Positions 1 through 11,458 of a stretch of DNA of 64,000 nt are shown here, piece by piece. The DNA comes from Panorpa germanica (taxonomy: Eukaryota > Arthropoda > Insecta > Mecoptera > Panorpidae). The stretch spans positions 7,658,721-7,722,720 of the forward strand of contig OY783223.1 in NCBI GenBank assembly GCA_963678705.1, written 5' to 3'. Position 1 is the first letter of the stretch. Each line of letters begins with the position of its first letter. The notes below the pieces were generated by a model. The model did not search any database. It was given only the letters and a program-made list of their open reading frames with translations, and was not told where the DNA came from. A program made the translations under genes and the position numbers.

Positions 1-834
1 ATGATAGGCTACAACACTGCCTAATAAATTTATGATTATGTAAGCATATAATTTGATTATAAACAAATCCAGAAAATACTAATATTAAATAATTTAAAAA
101 TGTGGTAAATATTTTTAACAGTGTAGTATTACACAAGATACGTTTTGAAATTAATATTTTTTCCGTGTTGTATTAATTCGCACTGGTGAATCCCGCGTTA
201 TAGGAGGGTCTATTGCAGTATTGTCGTAATCTTTTTACACAAAAACACAAATGTGTCTAAAGACAATTTAATTAAAAAAACAGATTATTATAAATATCAC
301 TTTCACATCATTTATGGTATATAATTATAACAACAACTGTATATCACACTGATTTAAACCGTGTTATTAAGGTGTTCATTTCGTTCGAAGATAACAGTAG
401 AATTTAATCAAATTTTAATATTTGATTCGAATGAAATAATTAAAATTATAATAAATTTTTGTTATTATTTTTAAACTAATAAAATAAAATACCGTTTGAT
501 GAATAAAAAAAAAGAAACAACTGTTAAAAAATATGATACATATGTTTCTCAGTCGATAACAAAAATTAAACTAATTTACTTTTATAAGAGAAGTAACTTT
601 TATAAAATAAGAAGAAAAAAAACCAGGTCTCGTGAATGAGAGTTATAGATCGCATAAAAATGTTGTAAACATAGTAATTATAAAACATGGAACATAGCTA
701 TGCTGTGTAGAATTAATTATCAAAGAACATTCTGGAATCAGCAGCACGAAAGCAAATTACTACTGCATAGTAATATTAATTAAAAATGCACAAAAATTAA
801 ATATTTGAAAGTAAAAATATCACAACCATTTTCA

Positions 835-1444
835 ATGGGCTTGTGTCCTATGTCTTAATTTCTATAAAAGTGTACTATATATTGATACAGTGGGTTACTA
901 GAACCTCAAATATTCAATTATTTTTTAATAACTCATTATATGTTAAGAGATATTAACAATTAAAAAAGTCATTTTGTCTCTTTAATTATTAAAGGGATTC
1001 AACGTTGTACACATTCCAACTGCATGTGACATCATAATCCTTGTGTAAGGTTACCAACCTTACAGATCATAAATCTCTGCTATATGTATTTATATATCAA
1101 AATATCAAATATTATTTACAGCTATTTCAAGGAACAATAAAATTTCAATATTATGTCTGCCTTAGCAGGGTTAAATAAAATAAAAACTTATTATTCTTTG
1201 ACTTGATTATTTGACTACCAACAGCTACAAAACATTACCACAGCACTGATCTACTCAACAAATAACTGACGTTAAAATGCATTTCACGTCATACAAATAT
1301 GGCCGACCATTTCTAGCGCTAAAACTACAATTCAAACTTTTAATTGCTATATCTCCGTCAATATTTAGATATTTAATAAAATAGACACGCCAATACACAT
1401 TTGTTAACATCAATTTCAATCAACAATTGAAAACACAAGCCCAT
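835..1444 (+). mobile_element. ~600 bp TIR element family, copy 1
   Basis: It begins ATGGGCTTGTGTCC and ends with its inverted counterpart, ACACAAGCCCAT. The interior matches the other nine copies almost continuously, including the short palindrome GTAAGGTTACCAACCTTAC. The right end lacks about 20 bp present in other copies. There is no open reading frame, so it would be non-autonomous. No clear target-site duplication was found. Confidence 0.85.
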
Positions 1445-3114
1445 TGGTTATGTCTACAATGTGTACAAACAATCTGCATAGCTGTCACGATCATTTCTGT
1501 ATTTCTGAGCGAACAAAACACCTCTTGATGATTAATGATTATTAAATAAAAATCGCATATTCTAATTAGTATGTAAGATTCTAAGTAATTAACATACTTC
1601 GTATTTATTTAAGTGATCTGCTTTGCTCTTGAACTCGACTTCGTCACGCATTACGAACTCCTGGGTAACTCTTGTACCGTGAAAGAAATTTTACCATAGG
1701 CCACATATACGTACTAGGATGCAGGGCTATTAAAACGGAATAATCAGAAATGTCTATGACATCTACAAATAATAAGTAATATAGATCACAAAATGTTCGT
1801 AAATTTAAGTCATAATTTTTAATAAAAATTAATATTTTATATATCTATCTTCTGCTGTTCGTTGAAAAGCGCATCACTTGAGAATGCCTGGACCGATTTG
1901 GCTAATTTTTTTGAAAAAATGTTCGTAACAGTTTTAGGGAAAGTAAAATTAAAAAATTTACCCGAAAAATTGCAAAATTCCGGGATTTTTGCTATTATAT
2001 GCGTAAATGATGTAGTTTTTTTTAAAGGTTATATACCCCTGATATAATTGATAAATATTCATGCAGAGTAGTAAAAGAACAAAGGGCTGAACGTGCGTAG
2101 CTAACAAAGAACGTCACGCTGCGTAATTAAAGAAAAAAGTTCGTCTGGTTTAAATTTAAATATTTTTTTCTATTTACCTGTTTAACTCATCAACTGCTAC
2201 AAGCCCTTTTTTGGGATCTTTTATAAAAATTAAACAGAAATGAGAATTATGCGATGAAAGCATTTACTCCCCCGGACCAGAGGCCCCGGGCGGCCTCACA
2301 TTCTCGCGCAACAACCCCAGTAGAAAAATTCATTACTATATATCGTCATTAGGGGCGCAAAAAATATACAAATATTAATTAGCGATAGAATTTAAATTGA
2401 AAATGATATTTTTTTCGCGGCGGAAATATTTTTTTTTTACTTTTCGAGATTGACATCGATAAAACACTCGACAACACTAAATATAACAAAATAACACGTC
2501 AGCATATTGGCAATGGCCTCCAGGGAAAATATAAATAAGAAAAACTGATGTAGCAAAAAATTGGAGATATCTTTCTCATAAATGAAATGCAATATCACAA
2601 ATATGATGATTTATTCACCAAACAGTGCTTGTCAAAATGTAGTTGCTTAAAAAATGGAGGAAATATATTTTAGGTATCTAAAATTAGAATTGAAACAAAC
2701 AGTCCTAAAGGGAAAAATTCAAAGCCAGTGCTAGACACAAATAAGTAGCAACAAATTGAGATTGATTAAGGAAAATACAAAAAAGCGGGAAACTTCTAAT
2801 CAGAGTAACAGACAATTTGAAAAAGCCATCTTCAGACAACAAACAGGACATACGAGGTTGACGCATCAACACTTAATCAGTAAAACAACAGCTCCGCAGT
2901 GCAGACGCAAATAACAGTCTATCATCTACTAGTAACCTGCCCACAATATAAAACTCAACGAACAAAACATCTGCATCAGTGGTGAACTAAAGAACATGCT
3001 TTCAGACAATTCAGACTGATGAAATTTAACTAAAATAAAATAACTTTAGACTACAGAATTTGCATTTGTCGGCTAAAGACAGAGATAACACTATTTGAAT
3101 AATTGAACACATTA

Positions 3115-3757
3115 TCGTAATGTACATTTATTTAAGTACACACACAGAAAATTTCAACTCAATTTGGCGATTATTTTCGATGTTATATAAGTTTAAAAAT
3201 TTTGAAACCTTATATGCATTTTTCTGAAAACTGTGTTTTTAAAGTCGACGACCAAGATTTCTTGGAAACGGCTGAACCGATCAGTCCCAAATTTTAACAC
3301 AAGTTTCTTAAGTATATTTTTTAGCGATTAATCGAAGGTTTTTTCTCACCGATAAATATTATCCTTTTTATAAACAATTTAAGGTTAAAAATTGTTTTTT
3401 TTTTTTTTGAGAAGCCACCATTTTGTCAAAAGAAATTATTTTGCTTATTCCTTCGATTAATTACTAGATGATACATTACTTTAACGAAATCCGTTCGGTT
3501 TTTTCATTTTAGATGATTCACTCCAGAGATATCGCGGTCACCGCAAGATGCCTTTTTTAAGAGGAGCTCCGGGAGATCAGCTATAGCAGCTTTAAAATTA
3601 TCATTTTTACAAATATAAAAATGTAAAAATACAGTTAAAAGTTACCTTAATATTTGTACAAATTTTTACATTTATACATTCAAAAGTCTTCTCAGGAAAA
3701 ATTCTTAAAAAATTGCTATTTTTGGGCCTAATAACTGTATATAACCCGTTAAGTAAA
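3115..3757 (+). repeat. Dispersed repeat, copy A (inverted mate at 40.4-40.9 kb)
   Basis: This segment starts near 'cgtaatgtacat...acacagaaaattt' and ends at 'ataacccgttaag'. It matches the reverse complement of 40374-40948 over nearly its whole length, with moderate divergence and small indels. No coding potential or clear terminal inverted repeat was seen. It is probably an old non-autonomous mobile element. Confidence 0.75.
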
Positions 3758-4626
3758 AACATAAAAACTTGTAATACATCTATATCTTCCAGAGTATATT
3801 GATTTTTGTATAGTAACCCGCATGTATATATATATTTATATCAATATCATAAACGCGTAACTTTCTAAGGCCCTTATGGCTACGCTACGATCAAATAAAC
3901 CCTCAACTTTAATCAGAGACAACGTTTTCCCCTAAAATTTCATTGCTATACGTTTATATTTGTAGTAAAAGCTCGATATTCGCGACAAAAAATAAAAATA
4001 ACCAACAAATTTGCTACCACTACCAAACTATTGTGGATATGACAAAACATAAATTTAAATATACAAACTTTAGAACTGTATTCTGAATATGAAGCTTTTA
4101 CTATATGTGAGAGCCGGTAAAGTTTACTATAGTTCTCAAAATTGCGATTTTGATGACTATTATTTGACACATCACGAACACTAGTGCCTCTAGCGGTGAG
4201 CAGGCGTACCACTCGCAGCAATGTACCTGTATCAAAAACCAGAGCGGTATTTAAATTGATTAGTAGTCTCCAATGACGAATATAGGAAAATGTTACAGCT
4301 GACATTGAAATATACAAGAATATATTAAGTTATAAAAATATAAATAAAAACAAAACGACCTAGATAAAAATAATGAAAAAATATTTGTTTATCTCTTCGT
4401 ATTACAGAGAAACAAATATAACAAAAAAAATCAAAAACATCCTCCCGATTCCCTGATTCAATTTCTTTCTCCGGCTTGGGCCGGCTTGGGTCGACTGATT
4501 GCAAACGCGAGCCCCGAATCTGCCCGAACTGAATGAGAATTCAATTGTGTTGTTAGTGAGAGAACGCACGTGTATACGAGTGAGAGAACACACACGGCAC
4601 GAACGAAACTAAACTGATATGAAACT

Positions 4627-4865
4627 AGTTTTGAGCACGTTTTGAGCGACTGTGTTTCTAGGTCGCAGGGCAATTACGTTGCATGCTTTTGATGGTGACA
4701 TCATGAGCAGAGATGTGCACAGATACTATTCAAAAGTATTTAAATACATACATACATACAAATATCTCACAATAAAATCCCCTATTATGCTATTGTTAAA
4801 AATTCTATAGTCACGAAACACGGCTCGACCCGTGTGCAGACGAGCTAAGTATCTTGTAACCTCTT
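4627..4865 (+). repeat. hAT-related dispersed repeat, copy A
   Basis: The sequence shares long stretches with 62533-62780, including 'gcgactgtgtttctaggtcgca' and the region around the 'tacatacatacata' run. From 4704 it contains CAGAGATGTGCAC followed by a hairpin-like 'caaaagtatttaaatac'. This is the same terminal sequence as the hAT-like element at 11639-12477. The matching opposite end was not found, so this is a partial or chimeric copy. Confidence 0.6.
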
Positions 4866-5395
4866 TTAGGCATAAATCGTTGCGGCTATATACGACACCA
4901 ACTTAAACGTATGCGGTCCTCTATGTGTGTACGAGATCATGGACATATGTAGTGTACTTTCAACACAGTGGTGTATTGATAAATATTAAGCTATAAGCTT
5001 CTCTTGATAAAATGTGCTAATGTGAAACAACTCCAATACTAACATGGTCTGTTGCAAAGTGAGAACACCTTAACTACTATTAATGTATTCAATAGAAGAT
5101 GGTGTACCATCTTTCTATTTATATTATACTCAAATTTAATTTAATTTATTTATATGAACAAGTATGAACTTGTATTCATCTATAAGCCAATACACTTTCT
5201 GATTTAATATAAATAATACAGTAGGTTAATATGCTGACACATATTTTTAGTATTTAAAATTATTGCATCCTCAAATTTACATATTGAAATTAAAATTTAT
5301 TAGATTATAAATAATTTAAAATCACTCGTAAATTATTATTTAAATCATTTCAAATTTAGATGTATTTCAGATTTCAAATACGTTTCTCAAACTGT

Positions 5396-5705
5396 GTTCT
5401 CATTCCCAGTCACTGTTTTGATATTTAATTTACTGTTTTTATTTAATATTGTAATCTAGATTTCAGGTTTTCGTTTAAGCATTCCTTTTCACATTTGTGT
5501 TTTAATTTAAGTTTAGTTAATTTATTTTAATAACAATTAGTAATAGAAATTGTTTTCTCTTCTATATTTTTCGAAAACTGACAATAAACTTCTTTTAAAA
5601 GTAAATCCTACTGCATTTTGACAGATTATCACATTTTGGAGGTTATAATATAATATAGTGTTTCTTAATTTAATATTTTTAACTTAAAACATTTTTTTGG
5701 GTGAC
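5396..5705 (-). repeat. Fragment related to the 34.4-kb TIR element
   Basis: The run from 'ctcattcccagtcactgttttg' onward is an approximate reverse complement of about 34600-34913. Both carry the conserved 'tttttggaggttataat'-type segment and a nearby 'attttgacagattatc' segment. Only one end (CTCATTCCC) is preserved. Confidence 0.6.
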
Positions 5706-7197
5706 TGCAAAAACATATCTAAAATTCTAATTTTAAATAGCTATACCTCTTAAGAATTATTAACAATTTGAATAGTTGAGGTCCTAATATTCGAGTTTAT
5801 AAACTAATTAAGAGGCAATTATAATAAATGCAATCACTTTCAGAGTGCATGTGCACCCACTAAACCATAATACAGGTGAAAGCTTTGCACTAATTTATAA
5901 ACCTAAGTTTAATAGATTTGAATAATTATAATTATAATAAATATATATTTTCTTTTATGCAAATACGTAAATAAAATTATTATTCGTTTATAACTTAAAA
6001 ACATGCAAAAATAATGAAAAGTTATAATTAATATTTAATATACAATTAAGCAAACATTTATTTTAATTTCGTATCGTTTATCGTTAATTTCTGTAATGTA
6101 AGAACTTAAAGAAATGTATATGTAACTGTCAAATAAACTAAGTAAGAATAATGGGCTAATTTTCAGAGTTTTGTTAATATAAAATCACTGTATATATTAT
6201 AAGATATAATTCAGAAAAGATAATATATTTCAGATATATAATGTCAAAACATATCGTCATTATTACTCATGACGATCTTTAAATAAAGCGACTGGATTAG
6301 ATATTACGTAATGTACGCAATAGATTTCGATACAAATTAAAAGAAAACTTAAATTCAATTTAAAACAACACATAAAACATTAAAAATATAACTTTTTCTA
6401 CGAGTTTTATTCTCTACTGATGAATCATAATAGCAATAAGAATAATTCCTTGTGTTTGTAGCATTTTCCATGTAAGATAAGTAAGAGAAGCAGTTAATTG
6501 CAATTAATTATAAAGTTTAATTGTTTTACAGAATACCTTGTATATGTAATAAAAATATAAATAAAGGAACATTCTTTACAGGAGTAAAGATAATTAGTAT
6601 CTTAAAAGATGTGTGCCGGAGATTAGTGCATATGATTTTAATTTGACAGTTTTAATACTTAATTAGGGTTATAAATATTACATGTGACAGTAATATGCAC
6701 TGATTCTAATTGAAAATTAGCATTAGAAGATCTATTTTAATTAAAATGTATGCATATACAGAATTAATAAGTAATATTTATATAAAAATAATGTATACAA
6801 CAACATTTTGACATATATATAACGAAACATAAGAGTTTATTTATATTAATTTCGGAAATTAATGACATGTAAATGTTTGGAAATGGTGTTCAGTTAACTT
6901 AATTATTGTATTAATAACTTTAATAATTACTTACGATTTGTAGAAAAACAGGAAAAATTATTAAATAATTCTTGACACAACACATTTCTTGAAAACATTC
7001 ATCACGGCCATTGCCACTAACTAGTTACAAATTCTAACACAGTAACGCTAGTAGTCAAAATATTTGTAAATAACTTCATGTTATTTTCTGTGACACTCCT
7101 GTCACTGTCAAATCAAGACAATAAGTTAGATTGTAGATAACCTGTAATTAATATAATAAAGTAAATTAAAATATATATTTGAATTATCTAATTAAAA

Positions 7198-8790
7198 ATG
7201 ATTTTAAATTTAAATGTCGGTGTTTTGGGTCATGTTGATTCAGGGAAAACTTCATTAACGAAAGTTTTAAGTCAAGAAGCTAGTACTGCAGCTTTTGATA
7301 AAAATCCTCAATCAAAAGAACGAGGTATTACTTTAGATTTGGGATTTAGTGCTTTAACAGTAGACCTTCCCGAACAATTAAAAGATAAAACAGACTGTAC
7401 GAAACTACAATATACGTTAGTGGATTGCCCCGGGCATGCCAGTTTAATTAAAACTATAATTGGTGGTGCTCAAATTATTGATTTTATGTTGCTTGTTATT
7501 GATGTGACTAAAGGTATGCAAACACAAACTGCTGAATGTTTAATCATAGGAGAAATAACCTGTAAGAAAATGATAGTTGTTTTAAATAAGATTGATATGT
7601 TAGACAGTAGTAAACAATCGGCGATGATTGAAAAAATAACGAAAAAAATCAATATAACTTTAGCAAACACTTTATTCAAAAACTCACCTATAGTCAGTGT
7701 TTCTGCTTTATCCTGTGAAAAGTCTACAGGTATTGATATTTTATTATCAACTATGAATGATTTTGCATTCATTCCAGTCAGAAATAGTGCTCTGCCATTT
7801 TTGTTTGCTGTTGATCATTGTTTCGGTATAAAAGGCCAAGGTACAGTAGTTACTGGGACTGTTTTACAAGGATCTGTTGGAGTGAATGATTCTGTTGAAA
7901 TTCCATCATTAAAAATAACAAAGAAGATTAAAGCAATGCAGATGTTTAAGAAGCCGATATCGACAGCAACGCAAGGTGATAGATTAGGAATATGTGTCAC
8001 ACAGTTTGATCCAAAGTTATTGGAAAGGGGAATTGTTTGTTCTCCAGGATATGTACCATTCATTAACGCCGCTGTTATCGACGTGCACAGGGTCAAATAT
8101 TTTAGAGGAAAAGTTCTGTCCAAAGCAAAATATCACATAACAATGGGACATGAAACAGTTATGGCCACACTGACGTTCTTTGGAGTTAAAGATAATAAAA
8201 ATTTAGAATTTAACTTTGATAATGATTATTTATACCAAAAAGAATTATACGAAACAAATTCCAGTGATGAAGGATTACTAGATTATCCAGATAAACAATT
8301 TGCTCTTTTAGAGTTTGAACGTCCGGTTCTAGCTGCTCCACATTGTTTAGTTATTGGCTCGAAATTAGATGTAAATATTCACTCAAATACTTGTCGACTA
8401 GCTTTTTACGGTACATTACAGACCACCATAGAACAAAAGAACTACCAAGTGAACGGCACCCCGTTGCTAAAAGTTTACAAAAACAAAACTAAGACTGGAT
8501 TTATAGACCGTCTTGTCAACGATAACGAAATTATAGCCAAGAATCTCTTTAAAAAAGAAAGCAATCTACAAATATTTATAGGACTTTCTGTGTTCCTATC
8601 CACTGGTGAAAAAGGTCGAATCGAAAGTGGTTTTGGTCAAAGTGGAAAAGCTCGAATATATTTTTCCGGAGGCCTAAAAACAAGTACCCTTGAATCTTTT
8701 GTTAATAAAACGAGAAATAGTGAAAAGATTGAAGTTAATTTACAATTTAAAAGGTATATATATGATGTAAACAAAAAAATAATTCAATAA
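7198..8790 (+). CDS. eEFSec: Selenocysteine-specific elongation factor eEFSec
   Basis: This GTPase delivers selenocysteyl-tRNA to the ribosome at recoded UGA codons, working with the SECIS-binding protein SBP2. The 530-residue frame is uninterrupted. It has all GTPase motifs: G1 GHVDSGKT (11-18), G2 RGIT (42-45), G3 DCPGH (76-80) and G4 NKID (130-133), followed by EF-Tu-like barrel domains and a conserved C-terminal domain IV around the GEKGRIESGFGQSGK segment. Length is a little under that of vertebrate eEFSec. ATG 7198 is the natural start, because motif G1 begins only ten residues later. There is no intron, and an AATAAA lies about 90 bp after the stop. Nearest neighbour is syntaxin 6 on the opposite strand, tail to tail. 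Many insects have lost selenoproteins, so an intact factor is informative. Family assignment is secure; current use in Sec incorporation is inference. Confidence 0.95.
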   Translation: MILNLNVGVLGHVDSGKTSLTKVLSQEASTAAFDKNPQSKERGITLDLGFSALTVDLPEQLKDKTDCTKLQYTLVDCPGHASLIKTIIGGAQIIDFMLLVIDVTKGMQTQTAECLIIGEITCKKMIVVLNKIDMLDSSKQSAMIEKITKKINITLANTLFKNSPIVSVSALSCEKSTGIDILLSTMNDFAFIPVRNSALPFLFAVDHCFGIKGQGTVVTGTVLQGSVGVNDSVEIPSLKITKKIKAMQMFKKPISTATQGDRLGICVTQFDPKLLERGIVCSPGYVPFINAAVIDVHRVKYFRGKVLSKAKYHITMGHETVMATLTFFGVKDNKNLEFNFDNDYLYQKELYETNSSDEGLLDYPDKQFALLEFERPVLAAPHCLVIGSKLDVNIHSNTCRLAFYGTLQTTIEQKNYQVNGTPLLKVYKNKTKTGFIDRLVNDNEIIAKNLFKKESNLQIFIGLSVFLSTGEKGRIESGFGQSGKARIYFSGGLKTSTLESFVNKTRNSEKIEVNLQFKRYIYDVNKKIIQ

Positions 8791-11458
8791 ACTGAATTTT
8801 GTTTAATGTGTTATTTTTATTATTATTTAACCAAACAAATCTCCCACATCTACAATCTGTGTTACCAATTACATTTATTAATAAACTATTTACATAAACA
8901 ATCTCTTATTTTTGTTCTTATATATTATATTAGAAATACATCAATTATATTATAGGTCCCGTGCAATTTTGCACACTATTTTTATTGTTTATATTCTATA
9001 AAGGAAACATTAATAAATTATAAATATAAACATAAATCAGTCTAAAAATCATAATTAGGAATGAATTAGAAATGTATTTGATGCACGTAAGACATTTTAT
9101 ACAGCATTTCATATTGTCATCTGTCTTTCTCACACTACTGCCATTAGCAAATTACAAAATTGGTCTTTCCTTTTAATAAACACTATGCTTGGATATTATA
9201 CACTACACATTTTTGTAACAAATTCCTTAATATGCAATATTTGGTAATGAATAAAATTTTTAACAGCATCTACCTTTTTTCTTTATATTATGTTTTCTAT
9301 TTAACAATATATATTACTCTATGGCCCGGTTTTATGGTTCGTCTTACTACCGAACTAAATAGCTAACTCCCGAATTAAACGAAAAATGAGTTTTATCATC
9401 AAGGGTTAACGCTAACTCGGAACTAAAATCACGGAGTAAGATATCCCGTCATAAATCAAGGTAATAATATTTAACCCGGAGTAAGTGTGCAACAGAGATA
9501 AAATATCATGCTATCTCAGCCAGTTTAGCTATCATTATTATAATATTTTAGGTTATAATATTAAATTATTGTTTATTATGAATTTTGTGAGTGACCTTAA
9601 TCAATTATCAATAACAGATGATGAGGAAGATCATCTATTATACAAATATAGTACTAAGTTGAGAAATCCGTCATTTTTAAAACAATAATTAAACTGAATC
9701 TTGCATTCCCATGGATTTACAACTGTAAACAAATATTCGAATTTCTTAAAATATGGTTTACGTCTCTACTAACTAACTCGGGATTAAATTTGGACCATAA
9801 AACCCGATACAAAAATAAGTACCGAACTAAGCTAACTCGGGGTTTCGTAACCCCGAAGTAAATAAAAGACCATAAAACCGGGCCTAAATTGTTTTAAAAT
9901 TTAATAAAAAATTGAAAAACTTTATGATACATGTTTTAAAAATGTTTTCAATTTAATTTTTTAGGCAATGACATTGTAAAAGAATTGCATGCATTAACAA
10001 AAGTAAAGTAATTAAAGAAAAGAAGTAATTCTTATGTTTAAAAATAAGTAAGCTATATGCCCTCTAAACACAAAACGTTAATTCATGTAATATTTTTTAT
10101 CTAACGTTACGTTTCATTATTTACCAAAGTTAACATAATTTTGTTACATAATCATTAAGTAAATGTAAAAGATCTTTTACTAATATATTATTTTAATATG
10201 TAACGTTATATAATCTTGCATAAAAAAGCTTTATTAACGTCAGAAAATATAAATTGAAAGATACTTTTGTTATGTAATCTTACAACATATTAACCCATAA
10301 AATATGATGTAATAGGTTAACTTTTTTATGTTAAATAAACCTTAAATATATATAACTGTGTTTCGCGGATATTTAACAATTTTGCAACTGTTCAAAACCA
10401 TTAATTGAAATATGAAAAAAAGTTCGGTATTTGGAGATTTATAATTCTTACAAAGTTATACAAACCTTTGTTTTTTATTTAGAAAAACCTTGAAGAAAAG
10501 GATTATAATTTAGGGCATTTTTCGTATTACAATCCACAACCCACAACTAGTGTTGAAAACCACCTATGTAAGGGTTTCTCACACTAGAACAGACTACTTT
10601 CGACGCCGCCTTTAACAATATGATGTAGTTTTGCATTTAAACACTTAAAGTCAATAAAAGTGCGCCCCTCTCGAGGATCTGCTATCCATGATATCATAAA
10701 TACAAATATGACCGCGCACTTACAGTAAAAAATTTCTTTCATGATATTGTAGCTAATGCGGAGCAACATCAATGCACAATAAAATTCCAGTGTGAGAACA
10801 TCTTAATGCTTAATTTGTACTCACGTTTGATAGCAACCTTAACTTTTGAATTATTAAAGAAATATGATATTTGTTTAAAAATGTTAATAAAAGTCCTAAT
10901 TTTAAAATAAAAGTCCTAATTTTAAAATAAAATTGCTACTAATTATTATTAGAATATTAAAATATCACAGTTACAAAAAGACCAAGCATTTGCAATCGCA
11001 ACGCAATAAAATAATTAATATTAGCTAAAATATTCCAACGCATACAAAAATTATAAAATATTTTCCACACGCATGTATGTAAATAATAATTAATGTTTAA
11101 AAATAAAAACCTTAATTAATTTTATAGTGATTGTGAATATGAGAAATTTATCAAAATTGCTACTAAAACTACGTGAAGAGATGGTCTATATAATTCCAAA
11201 ATAAATTTTAATTATTATTTTAATAAATATGAAATGCTCTATAAACAATTATATATCTAAAATTATTATAATGTATAGAGGAAGTATAAATAAATATAAA
11301 ATTGCTATGTCCATTTGGCTATTTAAAGGAGAATATTTCGTTTTGTTTTTTTTAACTTAACAGACAATTAAACAGAGTCGAACTCTACTTATTTATCCTT
11401 TTCTCTATTTTCTTCTTTCCTATGTTATAATGTTTTTTTTTAATTTAGTGCTAGGTAA
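8791..11458. other. Intergenic region between eEFSec and syntaxin 6
   Basis: This convergent intergenic space contains a PIF/Harbinger-like TIR element (9323-9884) and an AT-rich dispersed repeat near 10130-10330. The repeat's reverse complement recurs near 26210-26400, with a weaker relative near 31855-31990. Two tandem copies of 'aaaagtcctaattttaaaat' lie near 10890-10930. No gene is supported. Confidence 0.5.
9323..9884. mobile_element. PIF/Harbinger-like non-autonomous TIR element
   Basis: The ends are perfect 16-bp inverted repeats, GGCCCGGTTTTATGGT and ACCATAAAACCGGGCC. Inverted sub-terminal motifs built on 'aactcgg' and 'gaactaa' recur inside. The flanks are TAT and TAA, which could be a decayed 3-bp TWA duplication typical of PIF/Harbinger. 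A short acidic open frame starting near 9579 may be a remnant of a coding ancestor, but I cannot identify it. The superfamily call rests on end sequence and possible target site only. Confidence 0.6.

Larger units (their letters stand above)
1..7197. other. AT-rich intergenic stretch with repeat fragments
   Basis: I see no supportable gene upstream of the eEFSec start. The stretch holds one ~600 bp TIR element (835-1444), a dispersed repeat shared with 40.4-40.9 kb (3115-3757), a hAT-related repeat near 4.63-4.86 kb, and a relative of the 34.4-kb TIR element (about 5396-5705). A fragment around 2312-2440, with an 'aggggcgc' and 'cgcggcgg' signature, recurs at 33.5-33.9 kb. Short reading frames on both strands lack start context, splice support or recognisable domains. 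Confidence 0.6.

Noticed and set aside
1862-2047. 61-residue frame near 1.9 kb
   Set aside because: It opens at a TTG, not ATG, and has no domain. Probably repeat-derived noise.
3946-4317. 123-residue frame on the minus strand
   Set aside because: No domain, no splice context, and composition like the AT-rich surroundings. Considered chance.
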